Part shown: in pieces, positions 1 through 7,664 of the stretch
Position numbering within the stretch: the stretch's first letter is position 1
Layout: every line of letters begins with the position of its first letter
Source of the DNA: Ignavibacteriota bacterium
GTDB lineage: Bacteria > Bacteroidota > Ignavibacteria > Tepidaquicellales > Tepidaquicellaceae
Assembly (NCBI GenBank): GCA_003135995.1
Contig: PNBM01000245.1
Location: 12,982 to 22,002 of the forward strand
Reading direction: 5' to 3'
Length of the DNA stretch: 9,021 bases
Position numbers and translations under genes: made by a program
The notes under the pieces: generated by a model
The model's database searches: none
Told to the model about the DNA's origin: nothing
The model's input: only the letters and a program-made list of their open reading frames with translations

Positions 1-440
1 AATTTATAAAATTATTGGATATTCTCCGCGAATTCGGAACAAAAATAGTATTTGTTGGCGGGGAAGATGATTCAGGTCTTTGTTCAAAAATTATTTATTC
101 AAGTAAAAATTTTAATGCCTTTAATTCGGCGGGAAAACTTACACCTTTGCAATCTGCAGAATTAATAAAACGTTCTTCGGTTCTGATATCAAATGACTCT
201 GCTCCAATGCATTTAGCGAATGCGGTTGGTACAAAAGTAATTGCAATTTTTGGTGCAACTGTTCCTGAATTTGGCTTTTATCCTTACGGAACTCATGATA
301 CGATTTTTCAGACAAATGGTCTCAAATGTCGCCCCTGCTCTGTTCATGGAGGCAACAGATGCCCGATAAAAACTTTTGTATGTATGAATAAAATTGATGA
401 AGTAAAACTCTGTACGGAAATACTTAAAAGTTTACGGTAA
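1..440 (+). CDS. GT9 family (ADP-heptose:LPS heptosyltransferase-like) glycosyltransferase, C-terminal part
   Basis: This is the 3' end of a gene that enters from the left edge; the frame is open from base 3, so the TTG at 15 is only an internal codon. About 145 residues are visible, against roughly 330-350 for a complete GT9 protein. The visible half is the nucleotide-sugar-binding Rossmann domain. It contains VFVGG, a TPLQSAELIKRS helix, then SNDSAPMHLA (nt 189-218), the hallmark of GT9 enzymes in which Asp and His lie near the ADP-sugar, followed by GTKVIAIFGAT. A four-cysteine stretch (nt 327-383, CRPCSVHGG...CP...CM) is typical of the heptosyltransferase family. By family knowledge it would add a heptose or related sugar to LPS core at the cytoplasmic face of the inner membrane; the exact sugar cannot be read from the sequence. 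It is convergent with ribE and belongs to a different transcription unit. Confidence 0.9.
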   Translation, partial: FIKLLDILREFGTKIVFVGGEDDSGLCSKIIYSSKNFNAFNSAGKLTPLQSAELIKRSSVLISNDSAPMHLANAVGTKVIAIFGATVPEFGFYPYGTHDTIFQTNGLKCRPCSVHGGNRCPIKTFVCMNKIDEVKLCTEILKSLR

Positions 441-447
441 AAACATA

Positions 448-1059
448 TTATTTGTTTGTTAGAAGTCTTACGGCATATTTTCCCAGCATATCAAACTCTA
501 AATTTACCCTGTCTTTTGGCTTAAGGAATTTAAAATTTGTTACGTTATATGTATGAGGAATAATTGCTACTTTTATCAAAACAGATTTTTTTGACTCTTT
601 AACAATCTCAGCTATAGTTAATGAAACTCCGTTTACGGAAATTGAACCGACGTATATGATATTGTTTCTGAATTTTGATGAAAATTCTATAAAATATTCC
701 CAGCTGTCTTTAAGTTGATTTATTTTTTTTACTATTCCAGTCGAATCAACATGACCCTGAACTATATGCCCGTCGAGTGTCGCATCTATTTTCATCGGTT
801 TCTCGAGATTTACAAAACTACCGATTTTCAAATCGCCGAGATTGGTTTTGCTTAATGATTCGTTTATGGTTGTAAATTCAAATTTATGCCCTTTTACGGC
901 TTCGACCGTCATACAGGCACCGTTTATTGACATGCTATAACCTTTCCTGACCCCGTTTAAATACTGCCTGATAGTAGGTTCTACTAAAAATTTAATGCTG
1001 TCTCCTTTTATTTTATTGGCGACAATATTGCCCATATCTGTTACAATTCCGGTAAACAT
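448..1059 (-). CDS. ribE: Riboflavin synthase, alpha chain
   Basis: Riboflavin synthase dismutates two molecules of 6,7-dimethyl-8-ribityllumazine into riboflavin and a pyrimidinedione, the last step of the pathway. The 203-residue protein has the usual length and the two tandem lumazine-binding (beta-barrel) repeats. Repeat 1 starts with the canonical MFTGIV and holds GYSMSINGACMTV (residues 40-52). The junction carries VNLEKPMK (83-90) and DGHIVQGHVD (96-105). Repeat 2 has GSISVNGVSLTIA (138-150), IIPHTYNVTNF (166-176) and VNLEFDMLGKY (185-195). The ATG overlaps the ribD stop by one base (TAATG), and an AGGGA a few bases upstream can serve as ribosome binding site, so translation is probably coupled to ribD. 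It is the last gene of the - strand block. Some annotation schemes call this gene ribC. The start is fixed by the conserved N-terminus. Confidence 0.96.
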   Translation of the reverse strand: MFTGIVTDMGNIVANKIKGDSIKFLVEPTIRQYLNGVRKGYSMSINGACMTVEAVKGHKFEFTTINESLSKTNLGDLKIGSFVNLEKPMKIDATLDGHIVQGHVDSTGIVKKINQLKDSWEYFIEFSSKFRNNIIYVGSISVNGVSLTIAEIVKESKKSVLIKVAIIPHTYNVTNFKFLKPKDRVNLEFDMLGKYAVRLLTNK

Positions 1060-2159
1060 TATTTCCCTTTTTTTATATTTTTATAATATAAAATAATATC
1101 TCCATTGGAAGTTATTACTTTATCCAAATTTAAAAATTTAGATTCCGATAATCTATTTAATTCAAAATCCCCGGAATAAGAAATACCTTTGCCTATAATC
1201 TTCGGCGCCACTATAAAATATACATCATCAAATAAATCTTCGTTTATAAACCGGCTGAATAAATTGCCCCCGCCTTCCACGAGTATACTGGCAATCTCAA
1301 GTTTAAATATTGATTTTAAAATTTCTTTCAGTGGAATATTATGATTAATTTCTTTTAAAAATATTTTATTTATTTCTTTGGCGGAGATTTTTTTTAATTC
1401 TGAATATTTTGAAGAAATAAAAGTATATGTATTTAAAAAATTTTCATCTGTATAAAGATTTAAATCAGATGGGAGTGACCCTTTCCTGTCGATTACAAAT
1501 CTGAATGGATTTCTACCCTTTGTTCCACGAACTGTAAGGGATGGATTGTCGTAAATTGCCGTATTCTTGCCGATTAATACAGAATCGTACCGACTTCTTA
1601 ATTTGTGAACAAATATTCTTGATTCATCGTTTGTTATCCATTTTGATTTAAAATTGTTTAAAGCAATTTTTGCATCGATGCTTTGAGCAATTTTAAGTGT
1701 TACGTATGGAGTAGATTTTGTTATGTATTTTACAAAAAATTTATTTAACTCTTCACATTCTTTTTCTAATATTCCCGATGTTACATTTATTCCGGATTCT
1801 TTTAATTTTTTTATGCCATTTCCGCTTACATTTTTATTGGGGTCGTTCATGCCTATTATTACATTCCTGATTTTATCTTTGATAATTGCTTCCGTACACG
1901 GAGGGGTTTTCCCAAAATGATTGCAGGGCTCGAGGTTTACATATAACGAGGTTCCATTTAAATTATAACCATTCTTTTTAGCATCGATAATGGCATTCAC
2001 CTCGGCATGAGATTGTCCGAATACTTTATGAAATCCTTTTCCGATTATTTGGTTATTTTTAACTATTACGCTTCCAACAAGGGGATTGGGTGATACATAA
2101 CCAATTCCTTTTTTTGCTAATTTAATGCACTCTTTGATGTAATATTCGTGTATGTTCAC
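1059..2159 (-). CDS. ribD: Bifunctional diaminohydroxyphosphoribosylaminopyrimidine deaminase / 5-amino-6-(5-phosphoribosylamino)uracil reductase
   Basis: RibD catalyses the second and third steps of riboflavin synthesis from GTP: deamination of the pyrimidine, then NADPH-dependent reduction of the ribosyl side chain. At 366 residues it has the normal two-domain length. The N-terminal cytidine-deaminase-like domain (about 1-145) has SPNPLVG (23-29), SHAEVNAI (50-57, zinc ligand His51 and catalytic Glu53) and EPCNHFGKTPPCT (77-89, zinc ligands Cys79 and Cys88). The reductase domain (about 150-360) has KIAQSIDAKIA (156-166; family members usually read SLDGK, so Ala163 is a mild variant), WITNDESR, SVLIGKNTAIYDNPSLTVR and SILVEGGGNL (291-300). 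The start is GTG inside a GTGA overlap with the stop of the upstream glycosyltransferase gene; the protein begins with the expected MxxHEYYI helix, which supports this start. No FMN riboswitch is visible upstream. Confidence 0.96.
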   Translation of the reverse strand: MNIHEYYIKECIKLAKKGIGYVSPNPLVGSVIVKNNQIIGKGFHKVFGQSHAEVNAIIDAKKNGYNLNGTSLYVNLEPCNHFGKTPPCTEAIIKDKIRNVIIGMNDPNKNVSGNGIKKLKESGINVTSGILEKECEELNKFFVKYITKSTPYVTLKIAQSIDAKIALNNFKSKWITNDESRIFVHKLRSRYDSVLIGKNTAIYDNPSLTVRGTKGRNPFRFVIDRKGSLPSDLNLYTDENFLNTYTFISSKYSELKKISAKEINKIFLKEINHNIPLKEILKSIFKLEIASILVEGGGNLFSRFINEDLFDDVYFIVAPKIIGKGISYSGDFELNRLSESKFLNLDKVITSNGDIILYYKNIKKGK

Positions 2160-2815
2160 TTATTTTTTAATTTTTTCTTTATTAATGTAAGAACACTGTC
2201 TTTTGAATCCCTGTAGTATGTATATGTCGGAATATTTAATTCTTCAATATTAAATTTCTTTTTAGCTCTCCTGAAAAAATCCGAATCGTAAGAATAAATT
2301 TTCCGGAATCCTCCGAGCTCAAAAAAGACCTCTCTCTTTCCGAATAAAGTTGCACCGATTATGCAGTCATTTAAATGAATAAGCTTCTTTTTATTTCGCG
2401 CATCTATAACGTAAAAATCTTTTTCGTCGCCTTCTAATAAAGCAGGGGAGTGAATTAAGTCTACTTTCTTATTCTTTTTGAAAAAATTGACTCTTTTTTC
2501 TAAATGTTCCGGTGAATATTCATCGTCCGAATCAAGAAATGTAATAAATTCACCTTCCGCAATTTTCAACCCTGTGTTCAAGGATAATACAGTATGCCTG
2601 TTAGAATGCCGTATGTATTTAAAATTATTGTGCTTTTTTAATATTGGGAATAAAATTTTTTCTACAGCATCTGTGCTTCCGTCATCGATTATAATTAACT
2701 CATAATTTTTAAAGGTTTGTATTAGAATAGATTTTATTGCCCGGATTAATTTTTGTTTCCTGTTAAATACGGATAATATTACCGATACTTTGTATTTTGT
2801 TAAATTTATATTCAT
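2156..2815 (-). CDS. Family 2 glycosyltransferase (GT-A fold)
   Basis: Inverting GT2 enzymes transfer a sugar from a nucleotide donor using a divalent metal. Counting from the ATG at 2815 the protein has 219 residues. It shows VSVILSVFN (about residues 10-18), IIIDDGSTD (about 41-49, nucleotide binding) and FLDSDDE (about 93-99), the DxD metal site. Further on are LGGF and SYDSDFFRRA, the usual acceptor-side acidic region, and a C-terminal YYRDSKDS followed by a lysine-rich tail. There are no membrane helices and no second domain, so it is a compact cytoplasmic or peripheral enzyme. An in-frame TTG lies one codon upstream (2818); I prefer the ATG, although neither has a clear Shine-Dalgarno. 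It begins 15 nt after the envC-like stop and its TGA overlaps the ribD GTG. The envelope-operon context suggests LPS or other surface glycan; donor and acceptor are unknown. Confidence 0.9.
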   Translation of the reverse strand: MNINLTKYKVSVILSVFNRKQKLIRAIKSILIQTFKNYELIIIDDGSTDAVEKILFPILKKHNNFKYIRHSNRHTVLSLNTGLKIAEGEFITFLDSDDEYSPEHLEKRVNFFKKNKKVDLIHSPALLEGDEKDFYVIDARNKKKLIHLNDCIIGATLFGKREVFFELGGFRKIYSYDSDFFRRAKKKFNIEELNIPTYTYYRDSKDSVLTLIKKKLKNK

Positions 2816-2830
2816 CAATCAGGTTGAGTA

Positions 2831-4009
2831 TTATTTAGCACTTACTAAAGCACCTTTTTTCATCCATTGCTTGGGGTCTAAGGGTGTTGTATCGCGCCAG
2901 AGTTCAAAATGGAAAGATTGCCCGTTCAAATTTTCACCTGTCTTCGCTATGATTTTACCGGCAGGGACTTTTTCATTTATACTTACATTTATTTCTTTTA
3001 AAATCGAATAAATTGTTCTGTAATTATTATTATGGTTTATTATCACTGTAGTGCCATAAAGTGGAATATAAATTATATCTTCAACATATCCGTCTGCCAC
3101 GTTTTTAACGAACGAACCTTTTGCTATGGAGACATCCACACCATTATTATAAATGACCGATCTGGTTGAAGGGTCAACTGATTTTCCGTAATCGGAAATT
3201 ATATCCAAACTCTGAACCGGCAGTATCAATAATCCTTTGAGCCCGTCAAACGATATATTTTTATAAGTTATATTAGAATCGGTTTTGTAAATAAAATCTT
3301 CAGATATCATTTTCATATCATTTTGTCTCTTTGTAATTAGATATTCCATTTTTCCGATTTGTCTGATATAGTTTTCATTTTCGTCTTTTCTTTGCCTGAT
3401 AATATTTTCTATCTTGTTCTTTTCATCTGTTATTTGTCTGTAATCATCTTTTTTCTCATTAATATATTTATCAAATTCATCTTTGCTCATTTTCAGAATT
3501 TTTTGCTTCTCTTCGATCAATGACTGTTCCTGGTTAATTCTAAAAAAATCATTTTTTCTTATTTGCGATATTTTATTCATGTACTCGAGTCTTGTATAAA
3601 AATCGTTAAATGATTTTGATGAAAACAATATTTCTAATTCATAATCCGTACCATTTTTGTATAACCAAAGAATTTTTTTCCTGAAATCTGATTTTAGTTT
3701 ATCGATTTTCCCTTTATATTTTATATAATCGGCTTCGGTAGTAATTAGTTTTTCTTTGAAATCTCCTTTCGGGAAATTACTGTTGGAAATAAGTGAAGAC
3801 AGAAGAATAATATTGTCGTTAATTTCCCGTAATTTTTGATTTTGTAAATTTATTTCGTTAAAATTCTTTTTTATAAGATCATTTAAATAACCTATTTCAT
3901 AATTATATACTTCAATTTGTTTTTGCAAATCGTCCTTACGGTCATAATCTGCGTAAACAAAATTAACCACTAAAGCCAGGTAAATTATATAAAAAAATAT
4001 ATTCTTCAT
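2831..4009 (-). CDS. EnvC-like murein hydrolase activator: coiled coil plus degenerate LytM (M23) domain
   Basis: The 392-residue protein has a signal peptide (about 1-20, cut after VYA), a long charged region of predicted coiled coil (about 22-235) and a C-terminal LytM/M23 domain (about 257-390). This is the architecture of EnvC, a periplasmic activator of cell-separation amidases. In active M23 peptidases zinc is held by HxxxD and the last His of HxH, helped by the His of YAHL. Here the first site reads NNGVD (288-292): Asp292 remains but the first His is Asn. YAHL reads YSIL (334-337), without the His. HxH reads SFH (365-367), keeping only His367. Most of the active site is therefore gone, as in E. 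coli EnvC, which works through amidases rather than cutting peptidoglycan. The ATG is one base after the preceding stop (TAAAATG). A partner amidase or FtsEX gene is not in this window, so the role is inferred from architecture. Confidence 0.88.
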   Translation of the reverse strand: MKNIFFYIIYLALVVNFVYADYDRKDDLQKQIEVYNYEIGYLNDLIKKNFNEINLQNQKLREINDNIILLSSLISNSNFPKGDFKEKLITTEADYIKYKGKIDKLKSDFRKKILWLYKNGTDYELEILFSSKSFNDFYTRLEYMNKISQIRKNDFFRINQEQSLIEEKQKILKMSKDEFDKYINEKKDDYRQITDEKNKIENIIRQRKDENENYIRQIGKMEYLITKRQNDMKMISEDFIYKTDSNITYKNISFDGLKGLLILPVQSLDIISDYGKSVDPSTRSVIYNNGVDVSIAKGSFVKNVADGYVEDIIYIPLYGTTVIINHNNNYRTIYSILKEINVSINEKVPAGKIIAKTGENLNGQSFHFELWRDTTPLDPKQWMKKGALVSAK

Positions 4010-4010
4010 T

Positions 4011-4829
4011 TTAATCCCAGTTTATTTCTTTCGCACTTTTTGGTATTTTCAGTTTAAAATTCAGATAATTATTGTTGATCGTTTTATCGGTATAATTTAA
4101 CCATAGATGCTGTTTCTCTTTCGGCTTATTTACAGTAATATTTGATGGAAAATACAAATTGTTTATGTTTTCATAATTAGTATATTCCGCGTTAAATAAT
4201 AATTGTCCGGATTTATTATATATATTATATTTGTTAATTAAAAAGTATTTAGAATCCACCCAATATTTTTTTACTTCATCTTTGTCAGAATCAACTATTG
4301 TAAGAACTATATCACTTCCTTCTTTTGTCAAAGTTGAATTTGAATCACCTGTATCATCAAAAACAACTGAACCGCTGAAGCTGTTAATTAAATCGTCAAA
4401 ATTAATTTTAAAGTTCAGTATTGCACTCAGATTTGCAGAACTCGAATTTCCTCTAAATACTATATTATCCATTGCATTGTAATATATGAAATTTTTTCTT
4501 GTAATCAGCATACTCGCAACCGATAATCCGAAAGGACCTTCTATTTTTACAAATATACTATCCGGTTTAATAATGCTTACAACCATCGACCCGCTGTTGC
4601 TCATTTCGGGTGTGTCGATTGTTATATCTCCTTCAGCGTTAAACGATCTAAGCCTGGATGAATTATCACTTATTTTTCTTTTTATTTCTCCGATAGTCCA
4701 TTCTATTTTTGTGTTGTTTGCATCTCCGCTTTCATGTCTGGATGCTGAACAGGAAATCACAAAACAAAAACAAAAACACATCAGAATATTCGATATTAAG
4801 AATAATGTGTAATTCGTTTTTTCTCTCAT
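4011..4829 (-). CDS. DUF4292-type lipoprotein with LolA/LolB-like features
   Basis: The 272-residue protein begins with a hydrophobic signal ending in a lipobox (VISC, Cys27), so the mature protein should be lipidated on Cys27. The residues after it (SASRHE) are not an inner-membrane-retention Asp. The body is rich in beta strands: RSFNAEGDITI (61-71), SGSMVVSIIKPDSIFVKIEG (79-98), then GPFGLSVASMLITRKNFIYYN (about 98-118), and a late strand pair around LFNAEYTNYE (211-220). Stacked amphipathic strands with a GP(F/L)G turn resemble the LolA/LolB lipoprotein carrier fold, to which DUF4292 is thought to be related. The family is common in Bacteroidota-related genomes and often lies just before an EnvC-like gene, as here. 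Its start overlaps the stop of the C26 gene (ATGA). Molecular function is unproven; outer-membrane lipoprotein insertion is a hypothesis only. Confidence 0.8.
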   Translation of the reverse strand: MREKTNYTLFLISNILMCFCFCFVISCSASRHESGDANNTKIEWTIGEIKRKISDNSSRLRSFNAEGDITIDTPEMSNSGSMVVSIIKPDSIFVKIEGPFGLSVASMLITRKNFIYYNAMDNIVFRGNSSSANLSAILNFKINFDDLINSFSGSVVFDDTGDSNSTLTKEGSDIVLTIVDSDKDEVKKYWVDSKYFLINKYNIYNKSGQLLFNAEYTNYENINNLYFPSNITVNKPKEKQHLWLNYTDKTINNNYLNFKLKIPKSAKEINWD

Positions 4830-5512
4830 GATTTCAACGTCTCTTCTACAAATTTATACAATATATTTTTTGAAAATGGATTATTGAAGTCAGAAAATTT
4901 TTCCGGGTGCCATTGTATGCCGAGTAAAAAATGATTACTGCTCTTATTTAAATATTCTATTCCCTCTACAATCCCATCGGACGACTTTGCATTCACGGCT
5001 AAACCTTCTCCCACCCTGTCGACAGATTGATGGTGTGTGCTGGTTACAATTCCATTTTCAAGACCGATTATATTTTTTAATATTGTTCCTTCATATATAT
5101 TCACTTCGTGCATTCTTGGTTCCTCTTCCGAGATTTTATTGTGATTAACATTCCGGATTGATTCAATATCATAAATCAGGTTGCCTTTATAATAAACATT
5201 AATTAACTGGCAGCCCCTGCATATCCCGAGAACGGGTAAATTTTTTTCGATTGCTTGTTCGAGTAGTTTTAATTCGAAACCATCCCGCTCAGGTATAAAA
5301 TTTCCTCTTTCTTTATCAGTTTCCCAATCACAATAAATTTCAGGGTAAATGTCCACTCCGCCCGTAAGTATGAGCCCCTTACAATCGTTAATTTTTGTTA
5401 AATCTTCCTTTTTATTCCAATCCAGGATTTCGTAAGCTACGTTAAAATAATTCAGCCAGTCCAGGTATCTTTCGAGACTTTTATTTGGCTTCGAGATTCC
5501 AATTTTCTGCAT
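4826..5512 (-). CDS. Gamma-glutamyl-gamma-aminobutyrate hydrolase family (peptidase C26, class I glutamine amidotransferase-like)
   Basis: The 228-residue protein is a single class I glutamine-amidotransferase-like domain of the PuuD/C26 family, which hydrolyses gamma-glutamyl amide bonds. Diagnostic pieces in order are LILTGGVDIYPEIY (47-60), ERDGFE (75-80), the nucleophile elbow LGICRGCQ (95-102, nucleophile Cys98), STHHQSVDRVG (158-168) and QWHPEKF (200-206), which supplies His202 and Glu204 of the triad. All catalytic residues are present, so it should be active. There is no signal peptide, which puts it in the cytoplasm. The true substrate cannot be read from the sequence: PuuD uses gamma-glutamyl-GABA, but relatives act on other gamma-glutamyl compounds. 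It lies 5 nt after lpxK and overlaps the lipoprotein gene by 4 bp. No putrescine-pathway gene is nearby, so I do not name it puuD. Confidence 0.88.
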   Translation of the reverse strand: MQKIGISKPNKSLERYLDWLNYFNVAYEILDWNKKEDLTKINDCKGLILTGGVDIYPEIYCDWETDKERGNFIPERDGFELKLLEQAIEKNLPVLGICRGCQLINVYYKGNLIYDIESIRNVNHNKISEEEPRMHEVNIYEGTILKNIIGLENGIVTSTHHQSVDRVGEGLAVNAKSSDGIVEGIEYLNKSSNHFLLGIQWHPEKFSDFNNPFSKNILYKFVEETLKS

Positions 5513-5517
5513 AATTA

Positions 5518-6540
5518 TTAAAATAGTTTAAATATAGTATTTTGAAATTTATCAAACCCTTTTTCAAAATAAACTGATATTTTTAAATAATAAACAGGAT
5601 ATTTATCTGTAAATTCTCTGAAATGTTTAATTTTAATAAAATCTTTTTCGGTTGTTATGAATGATATATCATCAGAATAATATTTTATTAAATTTTCTAT
5701 ATCACTTTTTTCATATTCAAAATGATCTTTGAAAGATATTTTTTCCTTTATGCGGAATCCTTTATCTTCCAGAGCCAGAAAGAATGAATCCGGTTTTGCG
5801 ATTCCGCAAAATGCTATTAACGGTTTATCTATTATAATATTTTCTGCTTTATCACTATTTATTGAATGATAATGGTAATTTATGTTATAAATTTCATTAC
5901 AATAATTATCAAAATCTTTTGATTCTTTTGAAATATCGAATTTAAAGTTTTTTAATATTATATCTGCTCTATTTAAATTTCTTAAGCCTTCCCTTAAATT
6001 ACCCGCAGGTAATACATACGAATTTGAAAATTTATTTTTATATATATCATTCATATCTAAAAGTACCAAATCTATATTTCTTGCAATCTTTCTGTGCTGA
6101 AATGCGTCATCGAGAATAATTACATCGGGTTTGAATTTTGCTGTAATATACTTTGCTGTTTCATACTTATCATTTCCTACGGCTATTATTACATTTTTTT
6201 GATTTTTGAAATATTCTGCTATCATGTAAACTTCATCTCCGCATTCATCAGGCCCGCATAATATTTTAGCACCGTCAAAAACCAATAAGCTTTTATTCGT
6301 TTTGCGTTTGTATCCTCTCGATATGACTGCAATTCTCTTATTTGCGTTTATTAATTGTTCAGCCAGCAAAATAACCGTTGGAGTTTTTCCGGTCCCCCCC
6401 GTAGATATGTTTCCTACCGATATAACCGGAACACCGGGAGAATATGTTTTGAATAATCCGATATCATAAAATTTGTTTCTTATATAAATAATTATATAAT
6501 ATATCGCTGTGAAAGGAAGCAATAATATCCTTAAATTCAT
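5518..6540 (-). CDS. lpxK: Tetraacyldisaccharide 4'-kinase
   Basis: LpxK phosphorylates the 4' position of the tetraacyl disaccharide 1-phosphate to give lipid IVA, acting at the inner membrane. The 340-residue protein has the typical length. Residues about 4-20 form the N-terminal hydrophobic membrane-anchoring helix. The P-loop is SVGNISTGGTGKTP (41-54, Lys52). Then come SRGYKRK (74-80), GDE (101-103), DDAFQHR (144-150, the family signature with the catalytic Asp region), LPAGNLREG (177-185), FCGIAKPDSF (244-253), KDHFEY (271-276) and TTEKDFIKI (296-304). Its ATG overlaps the lpxB stop (ATGA), so lpxB and lpxK should be translated together, matching their consecutive roles. A run of seven G residues encodes part of the P-loop (6394-6400 on the complementary strand). 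Confidence 0.97.
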   Translation of the reverse strand: MNLRILLLPFTAIYYIIIYIRNKFYDIGLFKTYSPGVPVISVGNISTGGTGKTPTVILLAEQLINANKRIAVISRGYKRKTNKSLLVFDGAKILCGPDECGDEVYMIAEYFKNQKNVIIAVGNDKYETAKYITAKFKPDVIILDDAFQHRKIARNIDLVLLDMNDIYKNKFSNSYVLPAGNLREGLRNLNRADIILKNFKFDISKESKDFDNYCNEIYNINYHYHSINSDKAENIIIDKPLIAFCGIAKPDSFFLALEDKGFRIKEKISFKDHFEYEKSDIENLIKYYSDDISFITTEKDFIKIKHFREFTDKYPVYYLKISVYFEKGFDKFQNTIFKLF

Positions 6541-7664
6541 AGTTCTTCTATGATTATGTCCTGTGCACTTTTAGCAACAGGTGTATTTATAAATATTTCT
6601 TTCACGAGCCTTAAGTTCTTTATCATATTTTCCCTGTATTCCATATCCAGTATAATCTTATTACCTTCATTGTATAAATTATCAACAGTCATTTCTCCCT
6701 GTAAAAATTCTGAAACAATTCTTTTATTTAAAAGAATATTCGGAAGGGACACATACTTCACATTTGATAACATCTTAACAATGTAATAATTTAAATAATT
6801 TGCTTTGTATGCCGTTACGAATGGTGTTCCCAAAAAAGCACATTCTAAAGTGGAAGTACCAAATTTTGTAAATACGAGATTGGAATTCAATAAAGTTTTG
6901 TAAATATTTGAACCCGTATTAGGAATTAAATTGAAATTATTATTAAGCTTGCCTTTTTGATATTTTAATAAATCTGTGTTTGATGGGTAGACTACATTAA
7001 TTCCCGCATTAAATTTTTCTGAAAACCTGTTCGCCGTATTTGCAAGAACGGGATACATCCTTTTAATTTCTTCCTCACGCGTTCCCGGCAGTATTGTAAT
7101 GATTATTTTATCATTCGCAATTTTATTATTCCCGAATAGAAAATTATCGATTCTATTAATTAATGGATGTCCGACATAATCGGCTTTTATACCTTCTTTT
7201 TCGTAAAAATCAACCTCAAAAGGAAAGATCACAAGCATTTTATCCAGTATATGTTTCATCTTTTTTACTCTGCTTTTATGCCATGCCCAGATTTGCGGAG
7301 AAATATAATAAATTATTTTTCCCTTAAAATTTTTCCGAACGGATTCGGCAATTTTTAAATTAAATCCGGGAAAATCTACAAGTATCAAAATATCAGGATT
7401 TGTGCGCATTATATATTCTATAGTGTCATTTAATACGGATTTTATTTTTGCATAGTTCTTGATTACAGACGAAAATCCGATAAAATTTATTTCTGAAAAA
7501 TTATGAATCAGTTTTACATTTTCACTTTTTAATAACTCACCGCCTATACCCGAAAAAGTAATGTCATCTCGCTTTTTTTTAATGGATTTTATTAATTCAG
7601 CACCGTGCATGTCACCCGATGTTTCACCGGTAATTATGAAAATATTTTTTTTTGACTGCTCCAA
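6537..7664 (-). CDS. lpxB: Lipid-A-disaccharide synthase
   Basis: LpxB (GT19) joins UDP-2,3-diacylglucosamine and lipid X into the beta-1,6 disaccharide of lipid A, as a peripheral inner-membrane enzyme. At 375 residues it is full length. Visible motifs are GETSGDMHGAEL (13-24), SGIGGE (38-43), ILVDFPGFNLKIAE (94-107, Asp97 aligning with the essential Asp of the E. coli enzyme), YYISPQIWAWHKSRVKKMK (119-137), VIFPFEVDFY (145-154), YVGHPL (163-168), ILPGTREEEIKRMYP (191-205), FGTSTLECA (268-276) and YVSLPNILLNKRIVSEFLQ (304-322). The start appears to be TTG at 7664: an in-frame stop lies four codons upstream (7674-7676), no ATG is available and homologues begin at this point. No Shine-Dalgarno precedes it. 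It heads the eight-gene block, so its promoter is expected in the 162-nt gap upstream, but I could not pick a convincing one. Confidence 0.96.
   Translation of the reverse strand: MEQSKKNIFIITGETSGDMHGAELIKSIKKKRDDITFSGIGGELLKSENVKLIHNFSEINFIGFSSVIKNYAKIKSVLNDTIEYIMRTNPDILILVDFPGFNLKIAESVRKNFKGKIIYYISPQIWAWHKSRVKKMKHILDKMLVIFPFEVDFYEKEGIKADYVGHPLINRIDNFLFGNNKIANDKIIITILPGTREEEIKRMYPVLANTANRFSEKFNAGINVVYPSNTDLLKYQKGKLNNNFNLIPNTGSNIYKTLLNSNLVFTKFGTSTLECAFLGTPFVTAYKANYLNYYIVKMLSNVKYVSLPNILLNKRIVSEFLQGEMTVDNLYNEGNKIILDMEYRENMIKNLRLVKEIFINTPVAKSAQDIIIEEL

Noticed and set aside
1723..1920. Open frame of about 65 codons on the + strand inside ribD
   Set aside because: Fully antisense to the well-supported deaminase domain of ribD and without similarity to any family I know.
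4231..4812. Two + strand open frames antisense to the lipoprotein gene
   Set aside because: They mirror the lipoprotein coding sequence, the hydrophobic look comes from AT-rich complementary codons, and no ribosome site is seen.
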